The notes beneath the pieces were generated by a model, which saw only the letters and a list, made by a program, of their open reading frames with translations, had not been told where the DNA came from and searched no databases. A program made the translations under genes and the position numbers. This document shows positions 24,201-35,771 of a stretch of DNA of 64,000 nucleotides, piece after piece (position 1 is the stretch's first letter; the number at the start of each line of letters is the position of its first letter). Source of the DNA: Adiantum capillus-veneris (taxonomy: Eukaryota; Streptophyta; Polypodiopsida; Polypodiales; Pteridaceae); NCBI GenBank assembly GCA_014529385.2, contig CM043962.1:43527598-43591597 (forward strand), given 5' to 3'.

Positions 24201-24412
24201 CCATTAGTTGGCTAATGTGCTATAGTAGCATGAAAATCCTGTAAATACACACAAAATAGCATAGCATACGTGGAATCAAATGTGCATACCTTGAAACTTC
24301 TTTGCCATTAGTTGGCTAATGTGCTATAGTCAGTAGCATGACAATCCTGTAAATACACACAAAATAGCATATCATACGTGGAATTAGATGTGCATACCTT
24401 GAAACTTCTTTG
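24201..24412. repeat. 104-bp tandem duplication
   Basis: The unit beginning CCATTAGTTGGCTAATGTGC occurs at 24201 and again at 24305 with a 4-bp addition and a few substitutions. Confidence 0.9.
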
Positions 24413-25110
24413 TACATGTTGTTCATCAAGACACATGAGCAGAGAGAGGGAGAGAGCAAGAGAGAGTGTGAAATGCACACCTCCAAGATGGAGAGAGTCA
24501 CAGAGCACCGGGTAGAAAGTCCCCCACTATAATAGTGAGCATTTCTCTTTTCCACATATTTATTTATACATAGCGATCAATTCTAAAAAATGATTACAAT
24601 AATCCACTTGGACATAAGAATAAGCCGTGCGCATAAAAAGTTCACCAATAATAAATCATCCATAGACTATTTATCAATTACATAGCACATAAATCAACTA
24701 TGCTTGTCCCCTATCAATCATTCAACAAAAATCTATTAATACATCATAGCTATATACCATTACATACCTCTTTGTTAAAAGGAAGCAAGAGTCCTCAATT
24801 GCTATATTATTATCCTTCAAGTCATAACTTGTCTAAAATGGATATGGAAAAATGAAATCTTATAAGCTTAAATAGTTTAATTTTCTTAGGCCCTTAATCA
24901 TTCACATATTACTTATTCTAGTGTCCTATACCACTAGAAAAAGCAATATGTGTCATATTCTGATGTATCAAGATATCATTGGTCACAATTATCATTCAAT
25001 ATCCAAAATCCTTCAATACTAGGTACAAATCCATAGCAATGTCATCATCATATCCTAAACCAAACCCAGTTCCATATCAATAAAATCCAAATCATTTCCA
25101 CTATATACGC

Positions 25111-25477
25111 ATGTTGACAAAATCACAATAGTAATAGTAGTGGTGGCCAGCCACTATAGTATCATCTTGTAGTTGGTGTTGCGTGAATCAACAAATGGAC
25201 ACCAATTGGACATGCTACCTAAACCAACAATCTGTACTTGTGATTCATAAACCAACAGGTTTGCTTCTATGTTGCTTAAACTAGAAAAATTGCATGTTGA
25301 CAAAATCACAATAGTAATAGTAGTGGTGGCCAGCCACTATAGTATCATCTTGTAGTTGGTGTTGCGTGAATCAACAAATGGACACCAATTGGACATGCTA
25401 CCTAAACCAACAATCTGTACTTGTGATTCATAAACCAACAGGTTTGCTTCTATGTTGCTTAAACTAGAAAAATTGCA
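25111..25477. repeat. 183-bp tandem duplication, near-perfect
   Basis: ATGTTGACAAAATCACAATA starts at 25111 and again at 25294, and the two units read identically by eye up to AAAAATTGCATGT. A third unit begins to diverge at once. The identity implies a recent event. Confidence 0.93.
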
Positions 25478-26561
25478 TGTATGGTCATGCTGCCTCCTAA
25501 ATTGACAACTTTGCACTAATGTTGCCTAAACCGATGGATTTGCATTTATGGTCATGCTACAAAAACGATCAATTTGCACTTGTGTTGGCTAAATTGGTGG
25601 ACCTATACTAAACAATTTGGTGCTATCTAAATTGGCAAATCAATACCATGATAAGACTTTTACACTATCTAAATCGACGTATCTGTGTACATCTGCCCAA
25701 TGGACTAGGCATAGCATAAGGTACAATGAAAAACTTGTTACAATCAAATTTTGGATAAGTCTAAGAAAAGACATACTTATGAATACATTTCAAATTGCTC
25801 TAAATATTTATAGCTTCTTTGGCGAGCTTTGACTGAGAAGCTGCGTCTCCCTTGTTGATAACCCAGTTACAAGCAAAATGTGCAATGCCCTTTTAGATGT
25901 ATCTTGATAGAATCACTACCACACCTTGTTATGCACAACCGTGGAGAATCTACAAACTTTGAGTAATTTTTAAGTGAGGAAAGACTTACTAGAGTGTTAA
26001 TTCATCTAAAATTATAAAGATGATTGTACACCTTACCTTGGTGTAGATCATCATGTGTAGTTGTTGAGACCATAACTCGATAGTAAAAGTTAAGGTGAGT
26101 ATTATGTTGCTCAATACAAATATAAATATTTGTTTAAAACGTGGTTCATGAAGATATGAAAAGAATGATAAATAAACATTCTTTGCATATATATAGAGTT
26201 ATCTTATGTATAAAAAAAGAGTGTATATTAGCATTTATAAAAGTGAAAATTCATAATAGGCGATGCTTTTGGGAATCAAAAATTTGTTCCTCATCCTCAA
26301 TAAGGAGATGATTTATGGTAGGATGTTTACATATAGTCATGCACAGCATGAAGAAAGAATTTGCATGTCTTCTAATGTTAGGGGATACCCAAGAGGGATA
26401 TCAAGTATATAGGGGTACCTCTTGTGCTATGAAGTTAGTAAGCTCAAACAGCTACTATAAATTATAGGCTAGTATGTATATTGCTTTGTCAACAAGCAAA
26501 TACTTCATCCAAAAATAAAACTAAACTAACAAGGTGAAAGTTCACTATGGCCTACATAAGG

Positions 26562-26680
26562 CTATGGGAAGAATTTAATAATAAAAGGTTTCTTTGTGAG
26601 AGAAAACAAGAAAGTGACACTTCTATGGGAAGAATTTAATAATAAAAGGTTTCTTTGTGAGAGAAAACAAGAAAGTGACT
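26562..26680. repeat. 61-bp tandem duplication
   Basis: CTATGGGAAGAATTTAATAA and the following 37 bases occur at 26562 and 26623 without visible differences. Confidence 0.93.
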
Positions 26681-27389
26681 GATTTTTTAAAACATTTGTT
26701 CACAATAAAATATTATGTTTCTTGGACACTATGAAAATCTCTAATTGTTTACCGCGATCCTTTACCACGTTTTGTAGAGTGAAGGTTTAAAAACATCTAG
26801 AGAGGGAAGAGAGAGGAGGGCGGGGGTGTTTGCATTTCAAATATTACCACGACTATTACCGTGAAAGTTACCTCTAATATTGTCGCTACTATTATCGCGT
26901 TTATTTCCAAAGCGCAATTTAGCACCTAAACATTCAAATTTTGGCTTAAACATCCCCCCCCCTCGTCTCTCTCACATTTTGGTGTTTCCCTCCTCTTAAT
27001 AAAACTAAAGAACACTATATGAATTTTTCAAATTAAAAAAAAGACATATGAAAACATGGAACAAGAGTTAGCTATGTGGGATTACACTGGGTTACAGCTA
27101 AACTAATCATTATCACTTGATTAACATAATTTAGCATGCTTCACAAAATTAAAGAGAGAAAGACAAGGGATAGAGAGATGAATGGATGACACGGCTAAAA
27201 AAATTCATAACTTAAAGTATGAAAAATGTTTATGAATCATCTTCCAAAAGATCCCTACAAGAAGCATCATCCAATTCTAAGGCCATGGCTCCTAAATCAA
27301 TAAAGAGAGAAACAAAATTTGCATTTGTGGATGCGTTGGCTTCATCGTCTTCGCATCTTCCCATTTGTTGGAGCCTTGTGCTTGTTATG

Positions 27390-28008
27390 ACCTTGGGGTA
27401 AGAAACGATGGTTGTTTGGATAGATTACCTTGCACAAGGTATCTGGCCCCTCTGTCACCAGGTGAATTGGCAGGGACACACATCATTCCATCATTTGAGC
27501 GGTGGTTGGCATGCCACGTGAGAAGCTCCACGATAGATTTATTTTTAAACATGTGTTGAATGCAGGGATTAATGAAAAATATCTTAATACCTTGCGGGGT
27601 AGGTGCGCCCCGCGCACTATGATCTTGTATCGTGCTTCCCCGCACACGGGACATGTGGTATCATGTGCGTGCTCATTGCGATATAGTATGCAAATGTTGA
27701 GACACGCATGTATGCGCTCATACTCCATGCCAAGTGCAGTGACATATGATCTAGCTCGTCGACGATTCGGAGGTGTGTAGTGATCTTTTGGAAACATTTT
27801 TCCCATCAAACTACAACAAAACAGATGTATTAATACAATTACAAGGAGGCACCATGAAGAGAGAGAGAGATGTATAAAAAGCCATATAACGAACTTACCC
27901 AAGGAGTGCATCGACACATACATTGCTCCAACCAAATTTTTCTTGAAAGTTGAGGACTTCCAATGATGCCCGGAGCACCGAGTACTATGCACCGTCATAA
28001 AGAGGTGT
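27390..28008 (-). pseudogene. CACTA (En/Spm) tnp2 transposase, downstream part
   Basis: Read leftward from 28008: TPLYDGA then SVLRASLEVLNFQEKFGWSN and VDALL, an intron at 27811-27898 (GTAAG donor, TTGTTGTAG acceptor), then GKMFPKDHYTPP, ALGMEYERIHACLN and the zinc pair in TTCPVCGEARYK, then LPRKVLRYFSLIP and, after a frameshift near 27580, KSIVELLTWHANHRSNDGMM. This order is that of the plant tnp2 family transposase, which cuts and pastes CACTA elements. A stop interrupts GA/YS. The upstream part lies beyond the retrotransposon, at 47072-47600. The catalytic region is not seen further left, so the gene is truncated as well as interrupted. Confidence 0.85.
28004..28008. repeat. Target site duplication, left copy (GGTGT)
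   Basis: GGTGT immediately precedes the TG of the 5' LTR; the same five bases follow the CA of the 3' LTR at 47072-47076. Confidence 0.95.
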
Positions 28009-28930
28009 TGTTAGAAGCTGGACACACCCTACGGAAAATGACTGCTCAGCAGAGTTTTTGTAATTATTCATTTATTGAGAAAACCCGATATTTCACCTTT
28101 GTAAATATTGGGGCTTATAGAAGTTTCCAGATTGTATCCCAGTTTTGACATTTAGATTGAGTAGATGGTTAAAATGGAACATTAGGGTTTGAGAATTGTA
28201 AGGTATTTATACCACTTTTTGACCTTAATGAAGGACATTTTTGTCATTTTAAAAAGTTTGAAGTTTGTGAGTGAGCGTAATGTGTACGAGAGAGAGTGAG
28301 AGCTTCATCTTGACGCTACGTGTGCATCGGTGGTCGGAATCGAGTGCGGAGAAGTGCAGCGTGTTGCCTCCGACGAGAGCTACGTGCCAATACCAACATT
28401 GCGCGCGTACGGTCCGGTTTTGCGAGCTCCATCTACGAGCTTCATGTGGTGATTCAGTGAGCATACGTTGTCTGATTTTGCATTGCAGCATATCCACGCG
28501 TTTGCATTGAGTAGAGCTACACATTAGGCACTTTAGTTTTTGGAAACGAAGACCTGCAAATTTCGCCCAGACATCCTACGTGATTTTGGACCAGGTGTTT
28601 TGGGTTGGGATTTTGGTTCAGAGACCTTAGGGAGAGCGACCTATTGGTGTTAGTAGGGTCTCCTTCAAGTTCTGTGGTGTTTCGAGATTATTTGATGGGT
28701 ATTCGGCTCTAAAAAGCGTTGTAGGAAGTTTTCTCTTATGCACTCTTGAAGGCTGTAACTTAGACATTGGGCAGAGACCTCTGTAGAAATTAGATAGGAG
28801 TCGGTCGAGTGTAGGTTGACACCCTATGCTTGCTTCATGCACCTACGGGTCGATCTTCGTCCTTAGCTGACAAATCTTGTTAGGTGAGTTCTCGCTGTGC
28901 TGATGTCTGTCGCGGCGTATCCGTCCAACA
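28009..28930 (+). repeat. 5' LTR (922 bp) of the 19-kb element
   Basis: TGTTAGAAGCTGGACACACC at the start and CCGTCCAACA at the end are matched at 46154-47071. A TATA-like GTATTTATACC lies at 28203-28213. A single arm of the element's palindrome (GACATCCTACGTGA) occurs inside at 28570. Transcription would start downstream of the TATA-like box; the exact start is not visible. Confidence 0.95.
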
Positions 28931-28931
28931 T

Positions 28932-28949
28932 TGGTGCCGCTGTCGGGGA
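28932..28949 (+). promoter_or_regulatory. Primer binding site, tRNA-Asp type
   Basis: TGGTGCCGCTGTCGGGGA, one base after the LTR, agrees at 15 of 18 positions with the site complementary to plant tRNA-Asp used by Athila elements. The three mismatches are all C/T changes. Confidence 0.75.
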
Positions 28950-30962
28950 CGAAAACCTTAGGTAGGTGACCGAGACTAGTCCTTGAGGATAGGGATTCTT
29001 TGGCTTGCCAAGAGTCTCGTTTCACATTTAGATAGGATCAGAGGATGGAGGACTCTCTAGGTCTTAGAGGGAGTCTAGGGAGCGTGTGTCTGGCCTAGAT
29101 CCTTCGACTTAGGTAGACTGAGATAGTTTTAGATATTAGTTGAGTTGAGAGTAGGAGTTTGAGTAGTAGAAGCGGTGAGAGGCGAGCTTGAGAGTCAGGA
29201 GAGGCCAGGAAGCAACCAAAACACCATCATCACCATTTCACACGAAGAGTAGGAGTAGAGTAAGTAGGACATCATGATTCAGGATCTAGAGCACTTAATG
29301 CATATATACTTGCTTTATAGATTCATCACAAGGCTATAAAAGACGCAAAAGTGTGTTTGAAAGCTAAAGTGAAGTCCAAAAGTTACTGTGAGTGTTTCTG
29401 ATAGAGCTGCAGAGCATCAAGAGCATTTCTGTCAGGAAAAAAATTAATTTTAAGCCAGGAGACATCCTACGCGTAGGATGTCTACAGGCTAATCTGGTGG
29501 GAATTTTGGAATTTTGAGTTGACCAGTGTGTTCAAGAGGTAGGTTTTACCCTATTTTCACATGGAAAGTGAAAATTTGATCGTATCTTGACAGGATAAGA
29601 CCCGATAGACTGAAATTGTCAAGACATCCTACCCAAATTGTGCCAAGGCATTATTTTAAGAACAAAACCAAAGGATGACTGCATGAGCATGATCTGCATG
29701 ACATATTGAGTGATTGAGAGAGGTTTCATCTCATTTGGGTGAGAAAATTGGGTTCTAAGCAGACTTTAGCACTTTTGACTGAAAAAAGGCTAGAGCATCT
29801 AAAATTGGAGACTTTTGAAATCCAAACCAAAATCTAAGCATACCACTGGGTTGCTGACATCAAGGGGAAGCTGTGGGTCAAGTATGGGGTCAAACATACC
29901 AAAAAGACATCCTACGGGTAGGATGTCATCTGTGTGATTTTGCACTCCAAACTTAATTTTGAGCGTACCAAAGTGATTAGCACCTCAAGAGGAGTCTGTG
30001 CTTTACATTTGAAACTATTCTGAGCAAAAAGACATGCTACGCATAGAATGTCTTAAGCAAGAAATTGAAGCCAGAGACTGACAGTGGGCATAGCAAGGTG
30101 TTGTATAGCCTGAGGCAAGCCTACTAGTCAATTTTGGTCCAAATTGGAGTTGATTAAACTGATCAAGACCAACAACAGACTGTCGGAACAAATTTCTGAT
30201 CCATTGACCAACTTATAGGTGTCCAAATCAAAAAGTAAAAATAGCTGTGGACTCAGCACATCAAGGGGAATCCATAGTGCAAGAATCCAGGCAAAACAGA
30301 GCAGGAGACATCCTACGCGTAGGATGTCTACTGAGGCTTAGTGAAGAGAAAGTTTGGCTGAGCTTATACAGTGAGGTTCCATTTGGCTTAAGGATTCCAG
30401 AACTTCTTTCAGAAGTGAATTTGGACCTTGTTTGACCTTTTGACGGAGCAAAGACTGAATTCAGACTTTTCACGTAAATTGACCAACATTCGAGGGAAGT
30501 ACAGCTCCAGATTAGCAGACCTAATCCAGAATATCAGCAGTGTATAAAATACAATAGTGGTTGAGGTTAACTCTCCAGTTATACCAATCATTACTAAGAT
30601 AACCTCTAGCGGTTAAATGCTTTGATTCGATTGCCGAAATTAAACGCTTGTGTACATGCATATTCAGCAGCAAAGCAAGAAGTTGTACGGAGACTGATCC
30701 TTTGCCAGGTGAGTGGTTGGATTTGTAATAAATTGCATTGCTAAGTTTGATGAATTTAAGATAAGAAAGATACATTTTTAGAGACCAGAAGGTAGCAGGT
30801 GATCAAGGTAGCTTAGTGTCCACCGAGGAGAGTGTAACTTAGGCAAGGCTAGATCCACTAGCACCGATTATTGAGGAGGGTAGTGATACTGACACTTCAT
30901 CAGACAAATCCTTCTTCATGATGGGTAGTTAATAGCCAAGAGGTTTCACCTATGACAGACCA
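28950..30962 (+). other. 2-kb untranslated leader of the 19-kb element
   Basis: No gene is supported between primer site and gag. The second half holds the palindrome family listed separately, embedded in weakly repetitive sequence. Confidence 0.7.
29461..30328 (+). repeat. Leader palindrome set (four sites plus one half-site)
   Basis: A 22-bp palindrome with 9-bp arms GACATCCTA / TAGGATGTC around CGCG lies at 29461-29482 and 30307-30328 (perfect). A copy with centre CGGG lies at 29906-29927 and a degenerate one at 30031-30052. A half-site GACATCCTACCC lies at 29623. In RNA each full site can form a 9-bp hairpin with a four-base, self-complementary CGCG loop. Confidence 0.95.
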
Positions 30963-32149
30963 ATGCTAGAAGGAAGCACCTCCCTAAATCCTTTGAATGA
31001 TTCCAAGTTCACTGTGATCTTCTTAGAAGGAACAAACTCGAGGGGAGCCCTAGTTTATTCTGACTATCGAGGACGCAAGTGTATTTGTATTGAGGAAAGA
31101 TCGGCTCAGAGACTAGAGATAATTCGATTCTATGATGATGGAGATAGATTTAGAGACGAAAATGGGAACCACTATCTGATAGTTAGTAACCATGAGGATT
31201 ACAATAGATATGGAGATAACGTGGCGAAGGGGAAAATGGTTTCAGAAACTCAAGAACCACCTCCAAACATTGATCGACTTGAAGCAATTTTTATGTATGA
31301 TAAGAAAACAACCAGGGTTTCAACTTATAATGAGAATGTGGGAATTTACAAGCATGAGAGCGAGGGAATAGTCTCTTACTTTCGCTGCAAAGAACCATAC
31401 CCAAACAAGTTAAGCAAAGATAAGGTTCTTTACTTATTCTCTTATGAAATTGCTATGGGGAAGGATATCATTCTTGTTGATAGGTACGGGCGAGTATACC
31501 AATGTATTCTCCCAGAGGAGGTAGAAAAGGCAATAGTTCCAGGAGCATCAACATATGTCCCCGATGAAGTGCCAAGAGCCACCTACACCCCTAGCAAGTC
31601 GACAAATCCCTTCTCAGAAGAGTATGACGCGACCTCACATTCTACCCGACAGCAGACATTCAACAACCAAAACCAACCAACAACCCAGCCATCATTGCAG
31701 GCATGGCTTCGACAGAGTGTAACACTGGAACAGGACCGAAATCGAGATGGTTATCAAGCTGCACGAGGGATGAGGGATTTACAGAAACCACAACTCTATT
31801 CAAGGTATCAAGGAGAGAGTAAACCAAAGACTCAAGGGTCAACAGAGCCTGGAAGACCACCCATAGAACGAGTTCGAAGAGATGAACCATCTCTTGCAAG
31901 AACTGTTAGAAATTATGGTTTAGGAGCACCATTGGGAGAGGAACCAGCCTACTACAGAAGACCAGAGGAGGTATATAGATTAGGACATGGAGATCCAATG
32001 ATGAGATTTGTAGACCATCGTAGAATTAGACCTTCTCAAGTGCAAAAATGGGTAAACAAGAAATACACGGAAAACAGGGATCTTAGAGATCATGTAGCAG
32101 CCTTTGTGCGTGTAATTAGAGCGGAAGAGGTGTAATTAGAGCGGAAGAG
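30963..32149 (+). pseudogene. N-terminal extension of gag (19-kb element)
   Basis: About 390 codons open from the ATG at 30963. Residues 1-200 form a mixed alpha/beta-looking region (VIFLEGTNSRGALVYSDYRG, YLFSYEIAMGKDIILVDRYG) that I do not recognise. Residues 200-340 are a Q/N/R/P-rich linker. The last ~50 residues (WVNKKYTENRDLRDHVAAFV) already belong to the capsid domain, which continues after a 20-bp tandem duplication (32111-32150) that shifts the frame. Its fusion in one frame to gag suggests it travels with the particle protein; function unknown. Confidence 0.6.
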
Positions 32150-33108
32150 GTGTTAGACTTCCCTACCCAATTTGTAGGGTTTGGACTAACCCTAGAGAAT
32201 GACGTTGCTACTTGGTTTGACTCTGTGGAGCGTAGAGACTTTGAGTCTATGGAGGAGGTGTTTGACGAGTTTATCGAGGAATTCTCACAAAGGGGGATAG
32301 CTCATAATACAGTTTCACAAATCCATAAATTCAAACAGAAAGACGTTGAATCGGTGCGAAAGACAGCCTTACGTCTAAAAAGATATGTTAAGTTCTGCCC
32401 TATGGAAGAACTGCCAACTCAGTCCAGACTTATGCTTATATTTATCCAAGGACTAAGGAATGCAGATCTCCAGAAGGACTTACATATGAAGAGGAGCACG
32501 ACGTTAAATGAGTTAACTAAGGAGGCTCTTTACCTTGTGGACAATTGTGCAGTCTACAAAGAGGGCGAGTTCAAGGATCTTGACGACGATTCATCCTCAC
32601 AACAAAGTGGAAGCAAGTCTTCTAAGACAGCACCGAAAGGAGAAGTAGTTGTAAACCAGGAGCAGCTTGTAGAGGAAGTGCTAAAAAAGATTAATTTGTA
32701 CGCCAAACCCCAGGCTAAACAGCCCAAGTGGTGTGCTATTGAACAAAAGTGGACAAACCATGGGACGGAAGAATGTTATTATAACAAGGGATATGTGAGA
32801 GAGAGACCTTACGCTACCCAAGTTCAGGTAGCTTCTCCTCAAATTCCACCGATGCCTAGGTATCAAGCAGGCAACCTACCAGGACCTGTAGGTGTATAAA
32901 AACCACAACCAGTGTTGGGGCAACAACCACCCCTACCAGGATTACGACCAATTGGCATAAGATACACACCAACCGTAACCGAATCAGAAGAGAAGGCTTT
33001 GGTGCATATGCATGCATATTATGAAGATCCCAATGGATATGCGGCAAATCCTGTCTATTATCCACCGGAAGAACCCTCAACACAAGAACCATGGAGCAGT
33101 TGTTCATA
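32150..33108 (+). pseudogene. Gag capsid region (19-kb element)
   Basis: The frame resumes with LDFPTQFVGFGLTLENDVATW and continues through FDEFIEEFSQRGIAHNT, HKFKQKDVESVRKTALRLKRYVKFCP and LMLIFIQGLRNADLQ, the pattern of Ty3/gypsy gag (W-F near the start, long helices, a late F--GL). A TAA at 32897-32899 interrupts the Pro/Gln-rich tail, which goes on in the same frame to 33108. The protein would form the virus-like particle. Confidence 0.8.
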
Positions 33109-34322
33109 GCCAACGGAGGCATGGGCGGACAAAGACATACATACCAACAAAGAGGAGCTCAAGGAGCACCTCAACAACCTAAAGGACCCTACTACAAGTG
33201 TGGTGGAGACCATTGGCTAAGAGACTGTCCTCATGATGAAATCATTAGAGTCAACGCATATTGCACTGAGAGTGGAGTTACTCATTTGATTCCTGATTGT
33301 CCTAAGAACCCGAGCAAAGGAGCAAAAACTACCTTAAACATGCTGGAAGCAGTGCCTTCCAATGGAGGGTCAGAAAACGAAACAATAATACCTATCCAAG
33401 CAGTGACAGAGCCCAAGCTCAAAGAATGACGAACGAACCCATAATTGAAGAGCCAAAAACTGATGCCCCAAGTTCAGAAACGAAAAATCAGAGAAGCACT
33501 TGGAAAGCTAAAAAAACGTGTATGAAAGCCAAGAAAGAACGAGAACAAACGGCTCTATCCGAGGAGTTAAAACACACCAAGGATAGATTAGAGCGGTTAG
33601 AGGATCTAGCTAGCCTAAGCTCACACACTGTGGCAACCATAGCACCCAAGGAAATAGCAGAACCCAAAAGTGCAGGATCGGGAGGATCAATACTGGCAGA
33701 CAAGGTAAATGAGCAGTTAGATGCAATTTTAAAAGCTTACAAAGCCAGACTAAAAAAGAACCAAACCCAAGAGCAAAGATGGATGACTTATCCATATGCT
33801 GAAATAGAAAAATAGAGGTTGAAAATGTGTAGAAAGATGATTGAAACAGCTCAATCTTTGATAGAAAACCCACTTGGTAAACCTGTAAATTGGCATGATG
33901 TACCAGCTCTAACCCCTATCAAACCAGCTTTAGAGGAACAAGTAGAAATGAAGGAAAGACTCACGAATGCCTATGACTCTAGGGGAGAGCCTATCATAGT
34001 GTCAAATATAAAAGATGAGGCAAGTGACGGGTTCCAGCCTAAAACATTGGTAGAAATGGGTAAGGATTGTAACGGTCTAGATGATCTGTGGAAGCAAATC
34101 CGTGAGGCCAACGAAGCTAACACGGTGAGTTACCATATGAATAGCACGGGGAAAGAGAAAAATGAGATCTTACCTCCCATTGAAGAATTTGAGGCAAGAT
34201 CACAAATGAACTTTGATATACATTCACAAGGGGGAGACCAGGGATCAATTAGTTCGGAGCACAGCCAACCAAACTCGCTAAAAACTCTACCCTCTTACCT
34301 AGGAGAGTATGAAGCCAAGTAG
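33091..34322 (+). pseudogene. Gag zinc-knuckle and gag-protease linker
   Basis: YYKCGGDHWLRDCPHDE at about 33208 is a CCHC nucleic-acid knuckle whose first cysteine appears to be lost (YYK replaces the usual C-x2). A second weak cluster, YCTESGVTHLIPDCP, follows. After an ATGA overlap at 33426 a charged, coiled-coil-like region continues (SEELKHTKDRLERLEDLA), then a stretch ending EYEAK. In-frame TAG stops occur at 33813-33815 and 34320-34322, with matching sequence continuing in the same frame after each. Confidence 0.65.
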
Positions 34323-34325
34323 GAC

Positions 34326-35771
34326 GTGAGAGCGATCCCATCTCAAAGACTTTCTTCTAACAGAGTGATGGATTCACAAGGGTTGATTGAGTTATTGTCC
34401 ACACTGGTGGCATGCACAATCACATTAGCCGAACTCCTAAGGTTACGACCAAACATGTGGATCACAGTAGGCAAATGCCTAGAAAAATTTGGAGTGAAAG
34501 ACCCCACCTCAAAGCTTCAGGAACGGATGAGAGAATTGGACACGTCTCAACTAAACACTAGGCCAGTACCTTTAAACAAGGTTGGAGAGTATTGCGAGGG
34601 AGAAGATGGAAACACCACGCTACCAGTAGAATTCCAAGGAGTAGTTTCCAAAGCTATCCTTTACAGTGGAGCAAGAGTTGCTATCGGCACTAAGGAAATC
34701 TGGAAAAAATGGGGAGAACCAGCTTTGAGAGCTACCCGAATGAAATTACAATTAGCAGATGGGTTCATGGAGAAGCCTCTAGGACTCTTAGAAAAAGTGA
34801 TTGTCACCTCATGCGGAATCGAGTATGAGCATACATTTGCAATAGTCGATTTTGACAAAAAGAACAATTATGAGATCATCTTGGGAAGACCATTCATGAG
34901 ACAATTAAAGATGGTCCAGGATTGGGGTTACGACCACATATACCTCAGACATGGCGAGACAACAACCAAAATACACCTAAAAGACCATAGTTACAAGGAT
35001 GTGAACCAAACACCAGTGGAAGAGTTTGATTCAGCTACAGTCACAGGATCGGAACTCCCAGCATGGTTAGGGCAACAAAAAGAGCTATGGATGAGTGGAG
35101 CTTCACATTGTGGGAGCTTAAAAAGAGAGGAATGCGTCTTAGAAAGAGCGATTGAGGACAAGGATTATATTCCGGAACCTTTTCCTAAAGATGCCTTGGA
35201 ACCTCTGGAATGGGAACACATACTAGCAACATTGAATGTTTGTACCATTACAGATAGTCCAACAACAAAATTTTGCGATAGAGATGGCTATGATGTGCTA
35301 CCCTATTACATGGTAAGCCTTATACCAGGAGAAGATGAGATGGTAGAACCACCAAAACAAGAAGAGTTTTATAACTCCTCTGAGCATCTGGAGGTAAATA
35401 ACGATGCAGATAATGAGTGTTCAGACAGCTCAAGTGAGCGTGAGGAGAAAACAGAGAATATCAAGTTTTACGATTTTGCCAATCAGCACCCGAGACGCCA
35501 GGAACGCTATAGAAGAAAACGAGTAGAAAACAAAGCGAGAGAGAACCTGATGCCCACCATAAAAGATAAAACTCACGATCTAATGCTTGTAAAAGCAGAG
35601 GATTGTGTAAAAGATCAAATATCAGGAAGATTCTCAAAAGTTCGAAGGGAAGGAACGCGAGAGGAAATAAGACGAGTACGGAAAGCTAAAACCGAAACAA
35701 AATCACAAAAAAACTCAAAAATAAAAAACAAAAACAACGAAAGACCAAGAGTGGACCAAACTGGAGCGTAA
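34326..35771 (+). pseudogene. Canonical gag-pol protease with mutated active site
   Basis: Retropepsin fold signals: VVSKAILYSGARVAIGTKEIW, MKLQLADGFMEKPLGLLEKV, FAIVDFDKKNNYEIILGRPFMRQ. The catalytic aspartate of the D-[ST/L]-G-A motif is a tyrosine codon (TAC, 34662-34664). Position between gag and RT is standard for OTA elements. The C-terminal 200 residues are acidic then very basic (REEIRRVRKAKTETKSQKN). It ends in TAA at 35769-35771. As read, the enzyme would be inactive. Confidence 0.8.

Larger units (their letters stand above)
23901..27380. other. AT-rich interval with local duplications
   Basis: No coding region is supported. It contains three direct duplications listed separately (24201, 25111, 26562) and CACTA-like subterminal motifs at 26847-26903. 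Confidence 0.5.
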
